Shown: positions 35,899-44,025, counted from the stretch's first letter. The stretch: DNA of 64,000 bases from Planococcus sp. SK3692 (GCF_028890485.2 NZ_JARCHV010000001.1:1275698-1339697); one strand, 5' to 3'. Made by a program: numbers and translations. The notes: generated from the letters alone by a model not told the origin.

Positions 35899-35974
35899 TA
35901 TCAAGTCCAGCTAAGCGACAATACCAGCGAATGAAATCAACTAACAGTGACACTTCCTCACAAATAATATCCAA
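35899..35974. repeat. Direct repeat copy B (76 bp)
   Basis: Second copy of the 76-bp repeat, exactly 216 bp after copy A. It ends just before the terminator of the VanY-like gene. Confidence 0.75.
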
Positions 35975-35982
35975 CAAAAAAC

Positions 35983-36012
35983 CGGCCGCTCTCCCTTTCA
36001 GGAAAACGGCCG
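35983..36012 (-). terminator. Terminator of the VanY-like gene
   Basis: CGGCCG at both ends with an inner TTTCCT/AGGGAG stem, followed on the minus strand by GTTTTTTG. Confidence 0.85.
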
Positions 36013-36030
36013 ACTCTATTTATTCGTTGC

Positions 36031-36903
36031 TTAAATTCCCAAATATTCTTCCAAGGTGATGTTCTGGTTATAGATCGCAGTAGCGGCTTCTTTTCCGACA
36101 TAGCGGAAATGCCAGGATTCGTGCATATAGCCGGTGATCTGTTCTTTTCCTTGCGGGTAGCGCAGGATGAACCCGTAATTATGAGCGTTTTCTTTCACCC
36201 ATTTGCCTCCGGCCGTGTCGCCGAAGGAAGCTGATGCCCAGTGCTGTTCCTGGCCCGCTTCACCGATATCAAAGGCGAGGCCGGTCTGGTGTTCGGAGAA
36301 GCCAGGCCGTGCGCTGTAACGGTCGGCTGCTTCCTGTCCATCTTTTGCGACATAGCCTTCGTATAATTGTTTTTGACGGGCAAATTCGCGGTATGTGCTA
36401 AAGGCGACCAATTGCAGGCCGTCTTTAGCAGCAGCTTGTGCCATCGAGTCAAATGCCGCACGGGCCTCCGCGTTTTCGCCCGGTGCATAGGTTTCTGGCA
36501 GCGGGTGCTGTTTATTCGCCAGCAAGATGCCGTTCACAACGGTTGGTTCTGATGGCAATTGATCAATCTCCGGATAGACGGTGGCGTCTTTCGGTGAAGA
36601 TGCAGGCGCTTCTTCTTTCGGCTGCTCTTCCGGTTGTGCTTCAGGCTGTTCAGTTTCTTCTGTCGCTGCTGGTTCTTCTTTCACTGCCGATTCCTCCTCT
36701 TCCGGAGCTTGCTCTTGCTGCTCGGTTTCTGCCGGTTGTTCGGTAAAGGCCTGCGCCAATGCTTGCATGCTTTCTTCTGTATCCCAATTATGCATAGAGA
36801 GCCAGACTGCGGCAATTGCTGCCCAGATTGCTGTCATTGCGATCACCATCCATTTTATATAAAATTTCTTATCGAAGTCGTTTTTCGTTTTTGTCGGTTT
36901 CAT
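36031..36903 (-). CDS. VanY-family D-Ala-D-Ala carboxypeptidase, membrane-anchored
   Basis: A 290-residue protein. One N-terminal membrane helix (about 18-38), a Glu/Gln/Pro-rich linker (about 45-105), then a peptidase M15 domain with SEHQTGLAFD (zinc His and Asp) and ESWHFRYVG (catalytic Glu and zinc His). It trims the terminal D-alanine from peptidoglycan stem peptides outside the membrane. Not linked to vancomycin-resistance genes. The Shine-Dalgarno sequence is weak (AGGAAAG at a long distance). Confidence 0.9.
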   Translation of the reverse strand: MKPTKTKNDFDKKFYIKWMVIAMTAIWAAIAAVWLSMHNWDTEESMQALAQAFTEQPAETEQQEQAPEEEESAVKEEPAATEETEQPEAQPEEQPKEEAPASSPKDATVYPEIDQLPSEPTVVNGILLANKQHPLPETYAPGENAEARAAFDSMAQAAAKDGLQLVAFSTYREFARQKQLYEGYVAKDGQEAADRYSARPGFSEHQTGLAFDIGEAGQEQHWASASFGDTAGGKWVKENAHNYGFILRYPQGKEQITGYMHESWHFRYVGKEAATAIYNQNITLEEYLGI

Positions 36904-37027
36904 GGGCTGGCCAACTTTCCTATCAATTCCTTTTCCATTCTATCATTTTCTTTCCGGAAATTCCCCTGGCGCGAAAATATTTCGGTATACTTTAATCAGA
37001 CTTCTGGAAAAGAGTGGAGATTTGTTC

Positions 37028-38179
37028 ATGCACAATCAAAAATGGCTTTCATTGAACTTTTTTGCGTTTTTCTTTACATGGGGCGTCTTTTTGCCTTATT
37101 GGACCGGCTGGCTGACCAATGAGAAAGGGCTGAGCGTTTCGGCAGCCAGTGTCATCATGGGGACCGGCATGGTCGCGCGGTCGCTGTCGACTTTGTTTTT
37201 CTTCCCGCTGCTGACGCGGCTGTTCTCGCTGGGGCGCTTGATGCAGATCCTGGCCATCGCCTCGTTTATCGTCATGGCATTCTATATCCCGGCCAATTCC
37301 TATACCTTGCTGTTCATCATCACATTTGCTTTCAGCTTTATCTATCCGAATTTATTGCCGGCAATGGAAAGCGGCGCGACCGTTCTGATGCAGACCGATC
37401 GCATCCATTACGGCAAAAGCAGGTCTTACGGTTCGCTCGGCTATACGATCGCTTTATTGATTGTCGGGGCGGCGACCGCCATCTGGCAGGAAAATGCGAT
37501 TTTATGGATCATGCTTCTCGGTTTGCTGTTCATGGCGGTCACTCAATCGCTCGCTTCCCCGGTCCCGCTGCAATCAAAGCCGGCACCGCGAACGAAGAAA
37601 GGGCCAAGCGCCACGGCGGAATTGTTGAAATCAAAAGGATTTTTAACTGTTCTCGTTATCTCCATCCTGCTGCAGGGAGCGCATGCGTCGTATTATAATT
37701 ACGGATTCATCTACCTTCAGGATATTGGCGTCAACAGTTTTTACATCGGGCTGATTTTGAATGTAGCCGTGATTTTTGAAATTGTCTTTTTCGTTAAAGC
37801 CGATACGCTATTCGAGAAATGGTCGGTGTCGTCGATGTTCCTACTCGCAGGCATTGGCTCGACCGTTCGCTGGATCTTGATTTTCCTGTTCCCATCGGTT
37901 TGGGTATTCATTTTGGCGCAGACGCTGCACGCTTTGTCTTTCGGCGTCGCGCATTTTGCCTTTATCCGCTATATCTTCAAAAAGCTCGACCCACTTAATA
38001 TCCCTGCTGCACAAGGCATGTACGCCGCACTCGGTATGAGCTTGAGTGTCGCATTGCTGACATTTATTGGCGGCTACCTATACGAAATCGCACCGGGCTA
38101 TTCATTCCTCGGGATGGCGGCGTCTTCATTCCCCGCAGTCATCTTGGTGCTGTTGACACGCAAACGTTTTGCTTATTAA
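37028..38179 (+). CDS. MFS transporter (HcaT / MFS_1-like)
   Basis: A 383-residue 12-helix transporter. The N-terminus FFTWGVFLPYWTGWLTNEKG and the segment YGKSRSYGSLGYTIA are typical of the HcaT-like MFS group (phenylpropionate/nucleoside-type permeases). Substrate unknown. ATG 37028 has GTGGAGA before it; a TATACT -10-like element lies about 40 bp upstream. The longer frame to 36902 runs into the divergent gene and is not used. Confidence 0.78.
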   Translation: MHNQKWLSLNFFAFFFTWGVFLPYWTGWLTNEKGLSVSAASVIMGTGMVARSLSTLFFFPLLTRLFSLGRLMQILAIASFIVMAFYIPANSYTLLFIITFAFSFIYPNLLPAMESGATVLMQTDRIHYGKSRSYGSLGYTIALLIVGAATAIWQENAILWIMLLGLLFMAVTQSLASPVPLQSKPAPRTKKGPSATAELLKSKGFLTVLVISILLQGAHASYYNYGFIYLQDIGVNSFYIGLILNVAVIFEIVFFVKADTLFEKWSVSSMFLLAGIGSTVRWILIFLFPSVWVFILAQTLHALSFGVAHFAFIRYIFKKLDPLNIPAAQGMYAALGMSLSVALLTFIGGYLYEIAPGYSFLGMAASSFPAVILVLLTRKRFAY

Positions 38180-38205
38180 AAATATTTAAAAATAATGTTC
38201 CGACC

Positions 38206-38254
38206 CCCTTAACGGCCGCCACTGCGCCGAATAATTTGGCATAACTGTTAAGGG
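38206..38254 (+). promoter_or_regulatory. Inverted repeat covering a Shine-Dalgarno sequence
   Basis: CCCTTAAC (38206-38213) and GTTAAGGG (38247-38254) are complementary across 33 nt. The right arm contains most of the AAGGGAG ribosome site of the 37-aa gene, so the folded mRNA would hide it. Confidence 0.5.
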
Positions 38255-38265
38255 AGCTGGGAATT

Positions 38266-38379
38266 TTGAAAGAGATATCAAAGCATGACCTGCTGACCCT
38301 CATGAGTCAGTTGGACTTTCTTCTGGAAGAACGCAAAAAAGATAAACACCATCATACAGAAACAGCACAGGCTAATTAG
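38266..38379 (+). CDS. Small His-rich protein of unknown function (37 aa)
   Basis: TTG 38266 with AAGGGAG 9 nt before opens 37 codons, reading MKEISKHDLLTLMSQLDFLL and then a charged tail with KDKHHHTET. It is predicted to be one amphipathic helix plus a His cluster, with no signal peptide. The stop lies inside a perfect terminator, which supports a real short transcript. A TTGCTT / TAATGT promoter candidate lies at the end of the MFS gene. No family recognised. Confidence 0.58.
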   Translation: MKEISKHDLLTLMSQLDFLLEERKKDKHHHTETAQAN

Positions 38380-38395
38380 CCTGTGCTGTTTTTTT
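38361..38395 (+). terminator. Terminator of the 37-aa gene
   Basis: A perfect 30-nt palindrome (38361-38390) with 15-bp arms is followed by five more Ts. The stop codon TAG sits at its centre. Confidence 0.93.
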
Positions 38396-38397
38396 CA

Positions 38398-38643
38398 TTA
38401 GATGAAGATCGTGCCTAGAACGACGAAGAACAAAATGCCGAAAATGATGGCCATGCCTTTCATCCATTTCGCTTCGCGGTCCATGCCGCGCTCTTTCATT
38501 TGCTTATAGCGGAATGTGTTCGTTAAGACGAATAGGAGCGTCATAAACAATACGGCAATTTCCATGCTGCCCATGAACAAGAAGACAATCGCCAATATGC
38601 TGAGTAGTAAAATCAAGATGCCTTGCAAAATTTTCGGGTTCAT
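38398..38643 (-). CDS. Small two-helix membrane protein (81 aa)
   Basis: Two hydrophobic segments (about 5-40 and 62-81) flank a basic loop with KQMKERGMDREAKW. Function unknown. ATG 38643 has AGGAGAG 7 nt before. It starts only about 20 bp after the yidC terminator with no room for a separate promoter there, so it probably depends on yidC readthrough. Confidence 0.72.
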   Translation of the reverse strand: MNPKILQGILILLLSILAIVFLFMGSMEIAVLFMTLLFVLTNTFRYKQMKERGMDREAKWMKGMAIIFGILFFVVLGTIFI

Positions 38644-38661
38644 CAATACTCTCTCCTAAGA

Positions 38662-38688
38662 AAAAAGCCGGCAGCTGCGCCGGCTTTT
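38662..38688. terminator. yidC terminator
   Basis: AAAAAGCCGGC and GCCGGCTTTTT with a 6-nt loop; works in either direction. Confidence 0.92.
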
Positions 38689-38692
38689 TCGT

Positions 38693-39508
38693 TTATTTTT
38701 TCTCTTCTCTTGCATCTTTTTCTTCGATTACTTCGTTTCCTTCAACCGCTTCCAACGCTTTTTCCGGATGTTCCGAATAGAATTTCCGGCCGATGAACGT
38801 CTGGATGATCAACAAGATCCCGCCGACTGCCCAGTAAACAGGCAGTGCAGCCATCGATGTGAACGAGATGAACATAATCATGACCGGAGACAGGTAGATG
38901 AAGAATTTCATCTGCTTCTGCTGCTGTTCCGGCATGGTCCATAGCGATACTTTCGCCTGGAAGAAGTACACCGCACCGGCAATCAAAGTCATCGCAATGT
39001 CCGGGGATCCAAGATTGAACCACAGGAATTCATGCGAGCGCACATCCGGTGAATAGAGAATCGCAAAATACAAGCCCATGATGATCGGCATCTGGATGAC
39101 GACCGGCAAGCAGCCCATATTGAGCGGATTGACGTCATGCTTCTTGTAGAGCCCCATCATTTCCTGCTGAAGCTTCATCTGCTCTTCTTTATCCTTCGTT
39201 TCTTTCAAGCGCTTCTGGATGTCTTCCATTTCCGGGCGCATCTTATCCATCTTCACTTTCATGCCTTGCTGGCGCTTATAAGTACGCAGCATGAACGGCA
39301 TCAAGACGAGGCGGATGATGATCGTGATGACCACGATCGCCATGCCGTAGCTTCCCCCGAAGAGGTTGCCTAAATAATCGAGCGAAAAATCAAATGGCGC
39401 TACAAAGATCGTGTAGAAAAATCCTTCTTTGTTTTCAACTGCTGAACAGCCGCTCAAGAAAGCGATCGTTGCCGCAAGCATGAGCAGTAATGTAAGTTTC
39501 TTTTTCAC
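38693..39508 (-). CDS. yidC: YidC/OxaA membrane protein insertase, lipoprotein type
   Basis: A 271-residue insertase. The signal peptide ends in the lipobox LSGC, with lipid-modified Cys21. Five helices follow, with MGLYKKHDVNPLNMGCLPVVIQMPI in the conserved core and a charged C-terminal tail. It inserts and folds membrane proteins. It is not beside rnpA or jag, so it is probably the second copy (YqjG/YidC2-like). GTG 39508 has AAGGTG 6 nt before; upstream in-frame GTGs lack a ribosome site. Confidence 0.93.
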   Translation of the reverse strand: MKKKLTLLLMLAATIAFLSGCSAVENKEGFFYTIFVAPFDFSLDYLGNLFGGSYGMAIVVITIIIRLVLMPFMLRTYKRQQGMKVKMDKMRPEMEDIQKRLKETKDKEEQMKLQQEMMGLYKKHDVNPLNMGCLPVVIQMPIIMGLYFAILYSPDVRSHEFLWFNLGSPDIAMTLIAGAVYFFQAKVSLWTMPEQQQKQMKFFIYLSPVMIMFISFTSMAALPVYWAVGGILLIIQTFIGRKFYSEHPEKALEAVEGNEVIEEKDAREEKK

Positions 39509-39630
39509 ATTTGTCACCTTCACCTTTTTGGACTACTAAGAAGTATAACGATATGGCCGCAAAAATTCAATGCACGGTCCGGGGACTGGTTGCTTTTTTC
39601 ATTTCTTGTGACAAAAATTAGGCATAAGAA

Positions 39631-39652
39631 AAAGGAGAATTGCTTCTCCTTT
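39631..39652 (-). terminator. Terminator of the AraC-family gene
   Basis: AAAGGAGAA/TTCTCCTTT hairpin, followed on the minus strand by TTCTT. The gene's stop codon overlaps one arm. Confidence 0.82.
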
Positions 39653-40436
39653 ACTTGGCATTCGGCAAGGTATAGCGGAAATAAGGAATATGCTGGCTGT
39701 CGCGGAATTGCTTCGGCGTCACCGATGTATATTTTTTGAAGATCCGCGTGAAATAGCTCTGGTTACAGAAATGGAACTGCTTCGAGATTTCCGAGATCCC
39801 TTTATTGGAATGGCGCAAATAATATTGCGATTCTTCCACGCGGCGCACGTTCAAGTATTCGACCAATGTGATGCCTGCGTGTTCACGGAAAATGCGTGAC
39901 AAGTGGCTCGTCGAAATATTGAAGTGTTTGGCGATTTCCTCCACCGACAAGTCGCGCTCCACTTCGTCGTTGATGAAAATGACGACTTTGTTGACGGTTT
40001 GGTGGCCGAATGACGGCTGTTTGCGTTCCGAGATGATCGATGTGAAAAATTCGATCAGTTCATCGGCCACATACATAAATTCCGAATCGTTCATATGCTT
40101 ATCAACCAATTCAACACAAGCAGCATTGAAAGCAAAGGCTTTTTTCGGCGGTACGCGCATTTCATACAATTTACGTGCCATGACGGACGATAAAATGATG
40201 TAATAATTGCGGACCGTGCGGATGATGTCTTTTCCTGCATGAAGAGCGAGCATGTCGATCAATTCACGCAATGTTTCTTTAGCACGGTCTTTCTCCAAGT
40301 TATGGATTTCGTGCATCAATTGAGTCTCCACTTCAAAAAAACGTTCGAGCCCCTCCAGCTGCGCGACGTTTTCCGTTTCGTTCATAAAGATTCTGGAAAT
40401 AGTTTCCTGAATGGATGGCGTTTCAAGTATATTCAT
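39651..40436 (-). CDS. AraC-family transcriptional regulator
   Basis: A 261-residue regulator. The last 100 residues hold two helix-turn-helix motifs (LSVEEIAKHFNISTSHLSRIFREHAG and ISEISKQFHFCNQSYFTRIFKKYTSVTPKQFR). The N-terminal 150 residues are helical and unassigned, with a conserved-looking RVPPKKAFAFN. Target unknown; it is not next to a sugar operon. The promoter (TTGTAA, 17 bp, TATTAT) has a long palindrome just upstream of the -35, suggesting autoregulation. Confidence 0.88.
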   Translation of the reverse strand: MNILETPSIQETISRIFMNETENVAQLEGLERFFEVETQLMHEIHNLEKDRAKETLRELIDMLALHAGKDIIRTVRNYYIILSSVMARKLYEMRVPPKKAFAFNAACVELVDKHMNDSEFMYVADELIEFFTSIISERKQPSFGHQTVNKVVIFINDEVERDLSVEEIAKHFNISTSHLSRIFREHAGITLVEYLNVRRVEESQYYLRHSNKGISEISKQFHFCNQSYFTRIFKKYTSVTPKQFRDSQHIPYFRYTLPNAK

Positions 40437-40507
40437 CTTCTCCCCGGCTTTCTATGTAAAAAATTTAACGAACTTATTCATTTAAGGAACTGCTTGAATA
40501 AATAATA

Positions 40508-40536
40508 ATAATAGCGTTTTACAGATAAATTTACAA
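40508..40536 (-). promoter_or_regulatory. SigA-type promoter of the AraC-family gene
   Basis: On the minus strand TTGTAA (40531-40536), a 17-bp spacer and TATTAT (40508-40513), in a very AT-rich 300-bp gap. Confidence 0.7.
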
Positions 40537-40542
40537 GTTTTT

Positions 40543-40565
40543 AAGTAAATTGAGCTAATTTACTT
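40543..40565. promoter_or_regulatory. 23-bp palindrome before the AraC-family gene
   Basis: AAGTAAATT and AATTTACTT are perfect 9-bp arms around 5 bp. It ends 6 bp upstream of the -35, a typical activator or autoregulator position. The rest of the 40.44-40.67 kb gap holds nothing else that I recognise. Confidence 0.6.
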
Positions 40566-40671
40566 TTCAAACATATGACATCAGTAACAGTTAAAACCAA
40601 TTATACACTTAACTGTACGTTTCAGCGACGAAAAAGTTCCAATTTCCAATGTTTTTACAAAAAATTCAAAA

Positions 40672-40696
40672 CAGGCCGTCGATGATAGGCGGCCTG
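40672..40696 (-). terminator. Terminator of the diacylglycerol-kinase-family gene
   Basis: CAGGCCG/CGGCCTG hairpin, followed on the minus strand by TTTTGAATTTTTT. Confidence 0.85.
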
Positions 40697-40740
40697 CCGT
40701 ATGTTTTATTGATATCCGATTGGCTTCGCTGCCGCAGCTA

Positions 40741-41634
40741 TCAGTCCGTTTCCCCAGGAACAACTGCCCGGATATGGCGCGGCATAATTTCGATATCGAA
40801 TGGAGTGGTGCTGCCTTCGTCGCCATCGATATTGCAAGACAGCGGCTCGCTCGTTCGGATTGAGACCCGCGTCGTGTGAATGGCTTCCACTGCCGGATCT
40901 TCTTCGAATTTGCCACGCACCAACGCTGTCGCCATGCGGACAAATGCTGGAAGTGCAGCGTTTTCTACGATATACAAATGCAGCAGGCCGTCATCGGTCA
41001 ATGCTTCCGGTGCCAATTTTTCAAAACCGCCTACCGAATTGGTCAAGGCCACAAGAACGAGTTTTGCCTCGCCTTCCCAAGTGCCGTGGTCATGCTCGAT
41101 GACGAATGTCGTGACTTCATCGGAAGCGACTGCTTTAACGCCTTCGACAAAATAAGCGAATGCGCCGAGCTTGGTCTTTTGTTCAGGCTCCACTTCATAC
41201 GTCGATTCGGCAATTTCGCCAATCGCCAGGATGTTCATAAAGTATTGATCGCCGACTTTTCCGATGTCCACGCGTTTTTCACGCCCCGTCTTCAATCCTT
41301 CAATCGCTTCTTCCGGATTCAGCGAGATGCCGAGCGCGCGCGCAAAGTCATTGACCGTGCCAAGTGGGACCAGGCCGAAAAGCGGTTCGTGCTCTTTTTC
41401 CGCCAACCCCGATACCGCTTCGTTGATTGTTCCGTCGCCACCCATCGCCACGACAAGATCATAGTGTTTTTCGCAGGCTTCTTCGGCAAAATGCGTGGCA
41501 TCTCCCGGTCCTGTCGTTTCACGCATATCGGCTTCGTAGCCCATTTCCGTTAATGTCTTTTCTGCAAAGTCTTTATAATCTGCTGCTTTTTCCTTCCCTG
41601 AGGAAGGGTTCCATATGAACATCGCTTTTTTCAT
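40741..41634 (-). CDS. Diacylglycerol kinase-family lipid kinase (YegS/BmrU-like)
   Basis: A 297-residue protein. WNPSSGKEKA and MGGDGTINEAVSGL (GGDGT ATP motif) with PLGTVNDFARALG are the DAGK catalytic-domain signatures. It is likely to phosphorylate diacylglycerol or a related lipid at the membrane. It may be DgkB, BmrU or YegS; the sequence alone does not decide. GGAGGG precedes the ATG. Confidence 0.88.
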   Translation of the reverse strand: MKKAMFIWNPSSGKEKAADYKDFAEKTLTEMGYEADMRETTGPGDATHFAEEACEKHYDLVVAMGGDGTINEAVSGLAEKEHEPLFGLVPLGTVNDFARALGISLNPEEAIEGLKTGREKRVDIGKVGDQYFMNILAIGEIAESTYEVEPEQKTKLGAFAYFVEGVKAVASDEVTTFVIEHDHGTWEGEAKLVLVALTNSVGGFEKLAPEALTDDGLLHLYIVENAALPAFVRMATALVRGKFEEDPAVEAIHTTRVSIRTSEPLSCNIDGDEGSTTPFDIEIMPRHIRAVVPGETD

Positions 41635-41644
41635 CTTTTTCCCT

Positions 41645-41825
41645 CCGGTGCTATAATAAGGTCATGTGTTTCAATACCCTAAACAACGCGGAATGTAATC
41701 CACCTTGCCGCATTTATTTCTTTTCAACCAGGCGCCCGCCGCCTGCTCCGGACCTGGTCACAAACGGGCCGGCGAGGTCGGAAATACCATACATCATCAC
41801 ATTTCAAAGGAAGTTGGGAACCCCC
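41645..41825 (+). other. Structured leader before an MFS gene
   Basis: A TATAAT at about 41652 could start a leader of about 160 nt. It contains ACCAGG/CCTGGT arms with a GC-rich interior and further GC-rich inverted repeats. No known riboswitch or T-box signature was recognised. Confidence 0.35.
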
Positions 41826-42950
41826 TTGCGCTTTTTCATTTATCTTATCATCTTCTTCGCGTTTTTCGATTTATTTGCCCAGTTGCCGATTATCAGCCCG
41901 TTCGCCATTTCACTCGGTGCTGGCCCATTTTTAGCGGGGCTGGCCGTCGGAATGTATTCATTATCGAACACATTCGGCAATATCATCTCAGGAATTTTCT
42001 CCGACCGCAAAGGGCCTTTTGCCATCTTGCTGACAGGCCTTGTTTCGACAAGTGCAGCGCTGTTCATCTACGCTTTGGTGGATGGCCCTTACAGTCTCCT
42101 TGCGATCCGCTTTCTACACGGCTTAGCGGCTGGTTTAACGGTGCCTGCCGCATTCACTTATTTGGCGAATCGTACTGACCATAGCCGACGCGGCAAAAAT
42201 GCCGCGATTTCCGGCGCATTCGTCGGCCTTGCGGCAATCATCGGCCCCGCTTACGGAGCGATTTATACGAGCCGCGGCAGCGTCCCGGAAACCATGGCCG
42301 TGACCGGCACCTTGATCGGCTTGCTTGCGGTTGCTGCGTTCTTTTTATTGCGGACGCATCAAGTAAACAAGCAAACGGACAGCTCGCCTGCTAAACGTCA
42401 AGCTTTCCAATGGAACGCCGGGCTTTGGCGTTCGTTTTTAGGGGCGTTCTTCTTGATGTTCTCTCAAGGCGTGCTTGCTTATATGCTGCCGCTGAAAGTG
42501 GAAGCACTCGGATTCTCTACTCAGCTGAGCGGCTTATTACTGAGCGCATTCGGTTTATCGGCCATCCTGGTCTTCCTATTGCCGATCAATCGGCTATTTG
42601 ATGCCGTCCGCCCGATCATCACCTTGATCATTGGCTTTGCGGTCATGGGCACTTCGCTGTTTGCACTCGCCAATATCTCATCCGAACCACTGCTGTATGC
42701 GGCGATGTGTACGTACGGATTCGGCTTTGCGCTGTTGTTCCCTTCAATCAATTCCTTATTGATCGATGCGACAGAACCCGCATCAAGAGGACGTGCTTAC
42801 GGATATTTTTACGCCTTTTTCTCCATCGGCGTGGTCGCGGGGTCCGGAGTCACCGGAGCTTTGGCACTCACTGCAGACGGTGGTTTTTTGTTCAGCGGGG
42901 CGTTATTACTGTCGATCGCTTTGGCCAATTGGCTGACGCTCGAACGTTGA
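41826..42950 (+). CDS. MFS transporter (12 TM, drug/sugar-type)
   Basis: A 374-residue transporter. MYSLSNTFGNIISGIFSDRKGP is the motif A region, FVGLAAIIGPAYGA the helix 5 motif. Substrate unknown. The start is uncertain: TTG 41826 opens directly on helix 1 with GGAAG further upstream, while the frame continues to 41664 with a Pro-rich stretch that does not look like protein. Confidence 0.72.
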   Translation: MRFFIYLIIFFAFFDLFAQLPIISPFAISLGAGPFLAGLAVGMYSLSNTFGNIISGIFSDRKGPFAILLTGLVSTSAALFIYALVDGPYSLLAIRFLHGLAAGLTVPAAFTYLANRTDHSRRGKNAAISGAFVGLAAIIGPAYGAIYTSRGSVPETMAVTGTLIGLLAVAAFFLLRTHQVNKQTDSSPAKRQAFQWNAGLWRSFLGAFFLMFSQGVLAYMLPLKVEALGFSTQLSGLLLSAFGLSAILVFLLPINRLFDAVRPIITLIIGFAVMGTSLFALANISSEPLLYAAMCTYGFGFALLFPSINSLLIDATEPASRGRAYGYFYAFFSIGVVAGSGVTGALALTADGGFLFSGALLLSIALANWLTLER

Positions 42951-42965
42951 TTTTATTGGCAACGA

Positions 42966-43003
42966 AAAAGACCGCCACGGCATAAGTGCCGAGGCGGTCT
43001 TTT
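42966..43003. terminator. Bidirectional terminator
   Basis: AGACCGCC..GGCA pairs with TGCC..GGCGGTCT, with A and T runs on the two sides. It serves the convergent MFS and YtxH-like genes. Confidence 0.92.
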
Positions 43004-43009
43004 CGAATT

Positions 43010-43405
43010 TTACAACTTGTCGGTATTCAAACGCGGCTCGGATGAGACCGAATCGGTGTTTTCCGATTTCTCTTCGCTGTCGTCGTTTGAAGAAAGCTTT
43101 ACATCGTCCTTGCTTTGCTTCTGCTCTTTTTCATTGTAATACTGAACAGTTGCTTGCGTGCCGCCTTCTGCCGTCATCTTGTTTTCTTGCAGGTCGGTCT
43201 TGTCCAAGCCCTCGCTCTTTTGATCTTGCTGATTTTTGTTCTGATCCAAGTTTTGAGATTCCATATACTCATTCACCTTCGCTTTCACATCATTAAATGC
43301 AACAGTTGCTTTCTCGCGGTTTTCCGGTTTTTTGAAATATGCATATGCACCGGCTGCCAGTCCTGCCAAAAGCAGGCCTCTGCCGCCACCTTTTTTCCTA
43401 GCCAT
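43010..43405 (-). CDS. YtxH-like small stress protein
   Basis: A 131-residue protein. A glycine-rich membrane-type helix near the N-terminus (GGRGLLLAGLAAGAYAYF) is followed by a short helical YtxH-like segment and a long Gln/Asp/Ser/Glu-rich disordered tail. YtxH-domain proteins are often general-stress proteins. AAAGGAG is 10 nt before ATG 43405. No convincing sigma-B promoter was found upstream. Confidence 0.6.
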   Translation of the reverse strand: MARKKGGGRGLLLAGLAAGAYAYFKKPENREKATVAFNDVKAKVNEYMESQNLDQNKNQQDQKSEGLDKTDLQENKMTAEGGTQATVQYYNEKEQKQSKDDVKLSSNDDSEEKSENTDSVSSEPRLNTDKL

Positions 43406-43472
43406 TTGCAGCACTCCTTTTACTTTTCTAGTTATCCCTTGTTTACCCTAATCGTCTAAAGCTAATCCTCCA

Positions 43473-43931
43473 TTATCCAGCTGTTTCGGTTGCAGATCGC
43501 TTCATGTCGATATGCGGAATGCCATCCTCGTCGTAAACTTCCGAAATCGCTTCAAAACCGAATGAGCCATAGAAGTCTTTCAAATACTCTTGTCCTTGCA
43601 ATTGGATCTCAGGTTCTTTCCACTGTTCGTCAATATAGCGAATCGAACGTTCTAGGAGTTCCTTTGCCAGCCCGCGTCCTCGCGCCTCTTTGCGAACGAT
43701 GACGCGGCCGATTGATGGCACGTCGTATTTCTTTCCTGCCGGCACCAGACGGGCATAGGCAAGCACCTCGCCGCCTTCTTCATAGACGATATGGGTTGAA
43801 ACTTCATCCAACCCGTCCAATTCCGGATAAGGGCAATTCTGTTCTACAACAAATACTTCGACACGCAGCTTTAATATATTGTATAATGCTTGTGCTGTGA
43901 AGTCGTCAAATTGATAACTTTTCCACGCCAT
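43473..43931 (-). CDS. ElaA-type GNAT acetyltransferase
   Basis: A 152-residue GNAT protein. ILKLRVEVFVVEQNCPYPELDG is the ElaA signature, and GRVIVRKEARGRGLAKELL the acetyl-CoA loop. Substrate unknown. ATG 43931 has AGGAGG 9 nt before. Confidence 0.88.
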   Translation of the reverse strand: MAWKSYQFDDFTAQALYNILKLRVEVFVVEQNCPYPELDGLDEVSTHIVYEEGGEVLAYARLVPAGKKYDVPSIGRVIVRKEARGRGLAKELLERSIRYIDEQWKEPEIQLQGQEYLKDFYGSFGFEAISEVYDEDGIPHIDMKRSATETAG

Positions 43932-44025
43932 AATCAATCGCCTCCTGTCATTTCATTATTCCACATCAATGGCTATTCAGGCTAGAGTTTGATATGATAG
44001 CAAAAATAATTCCAGAGGTGATTGC

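Noticed and set aside
35683..35974. CRISPR array
   Set aside because: Only two diverged 76-bp repeats with a 140-bp interval and no cas genes; repeat length and spacing do not fit.
35811..36059. 82-codon plus-strand frame in the repeat region
   Set aside because: It covers the hairpin element and direct repeat B and runs into the VanY-like gene on the other strand; no ribosome site.
36902..37027. N-terminal extension of the HcaT-like MFS protein
   Set aside because: It would overlap the divergent VanY-like start and the likely promoter; ATG 37028 has a ribosome site and starts at helix 1.
43415..43472. Sigma-B promoter before the YtxH-like gene
   Set aside because: A GGGTAA -10-like element exists, but the -35 at 14 bp (GGATTA-like) matches only about half the positions.
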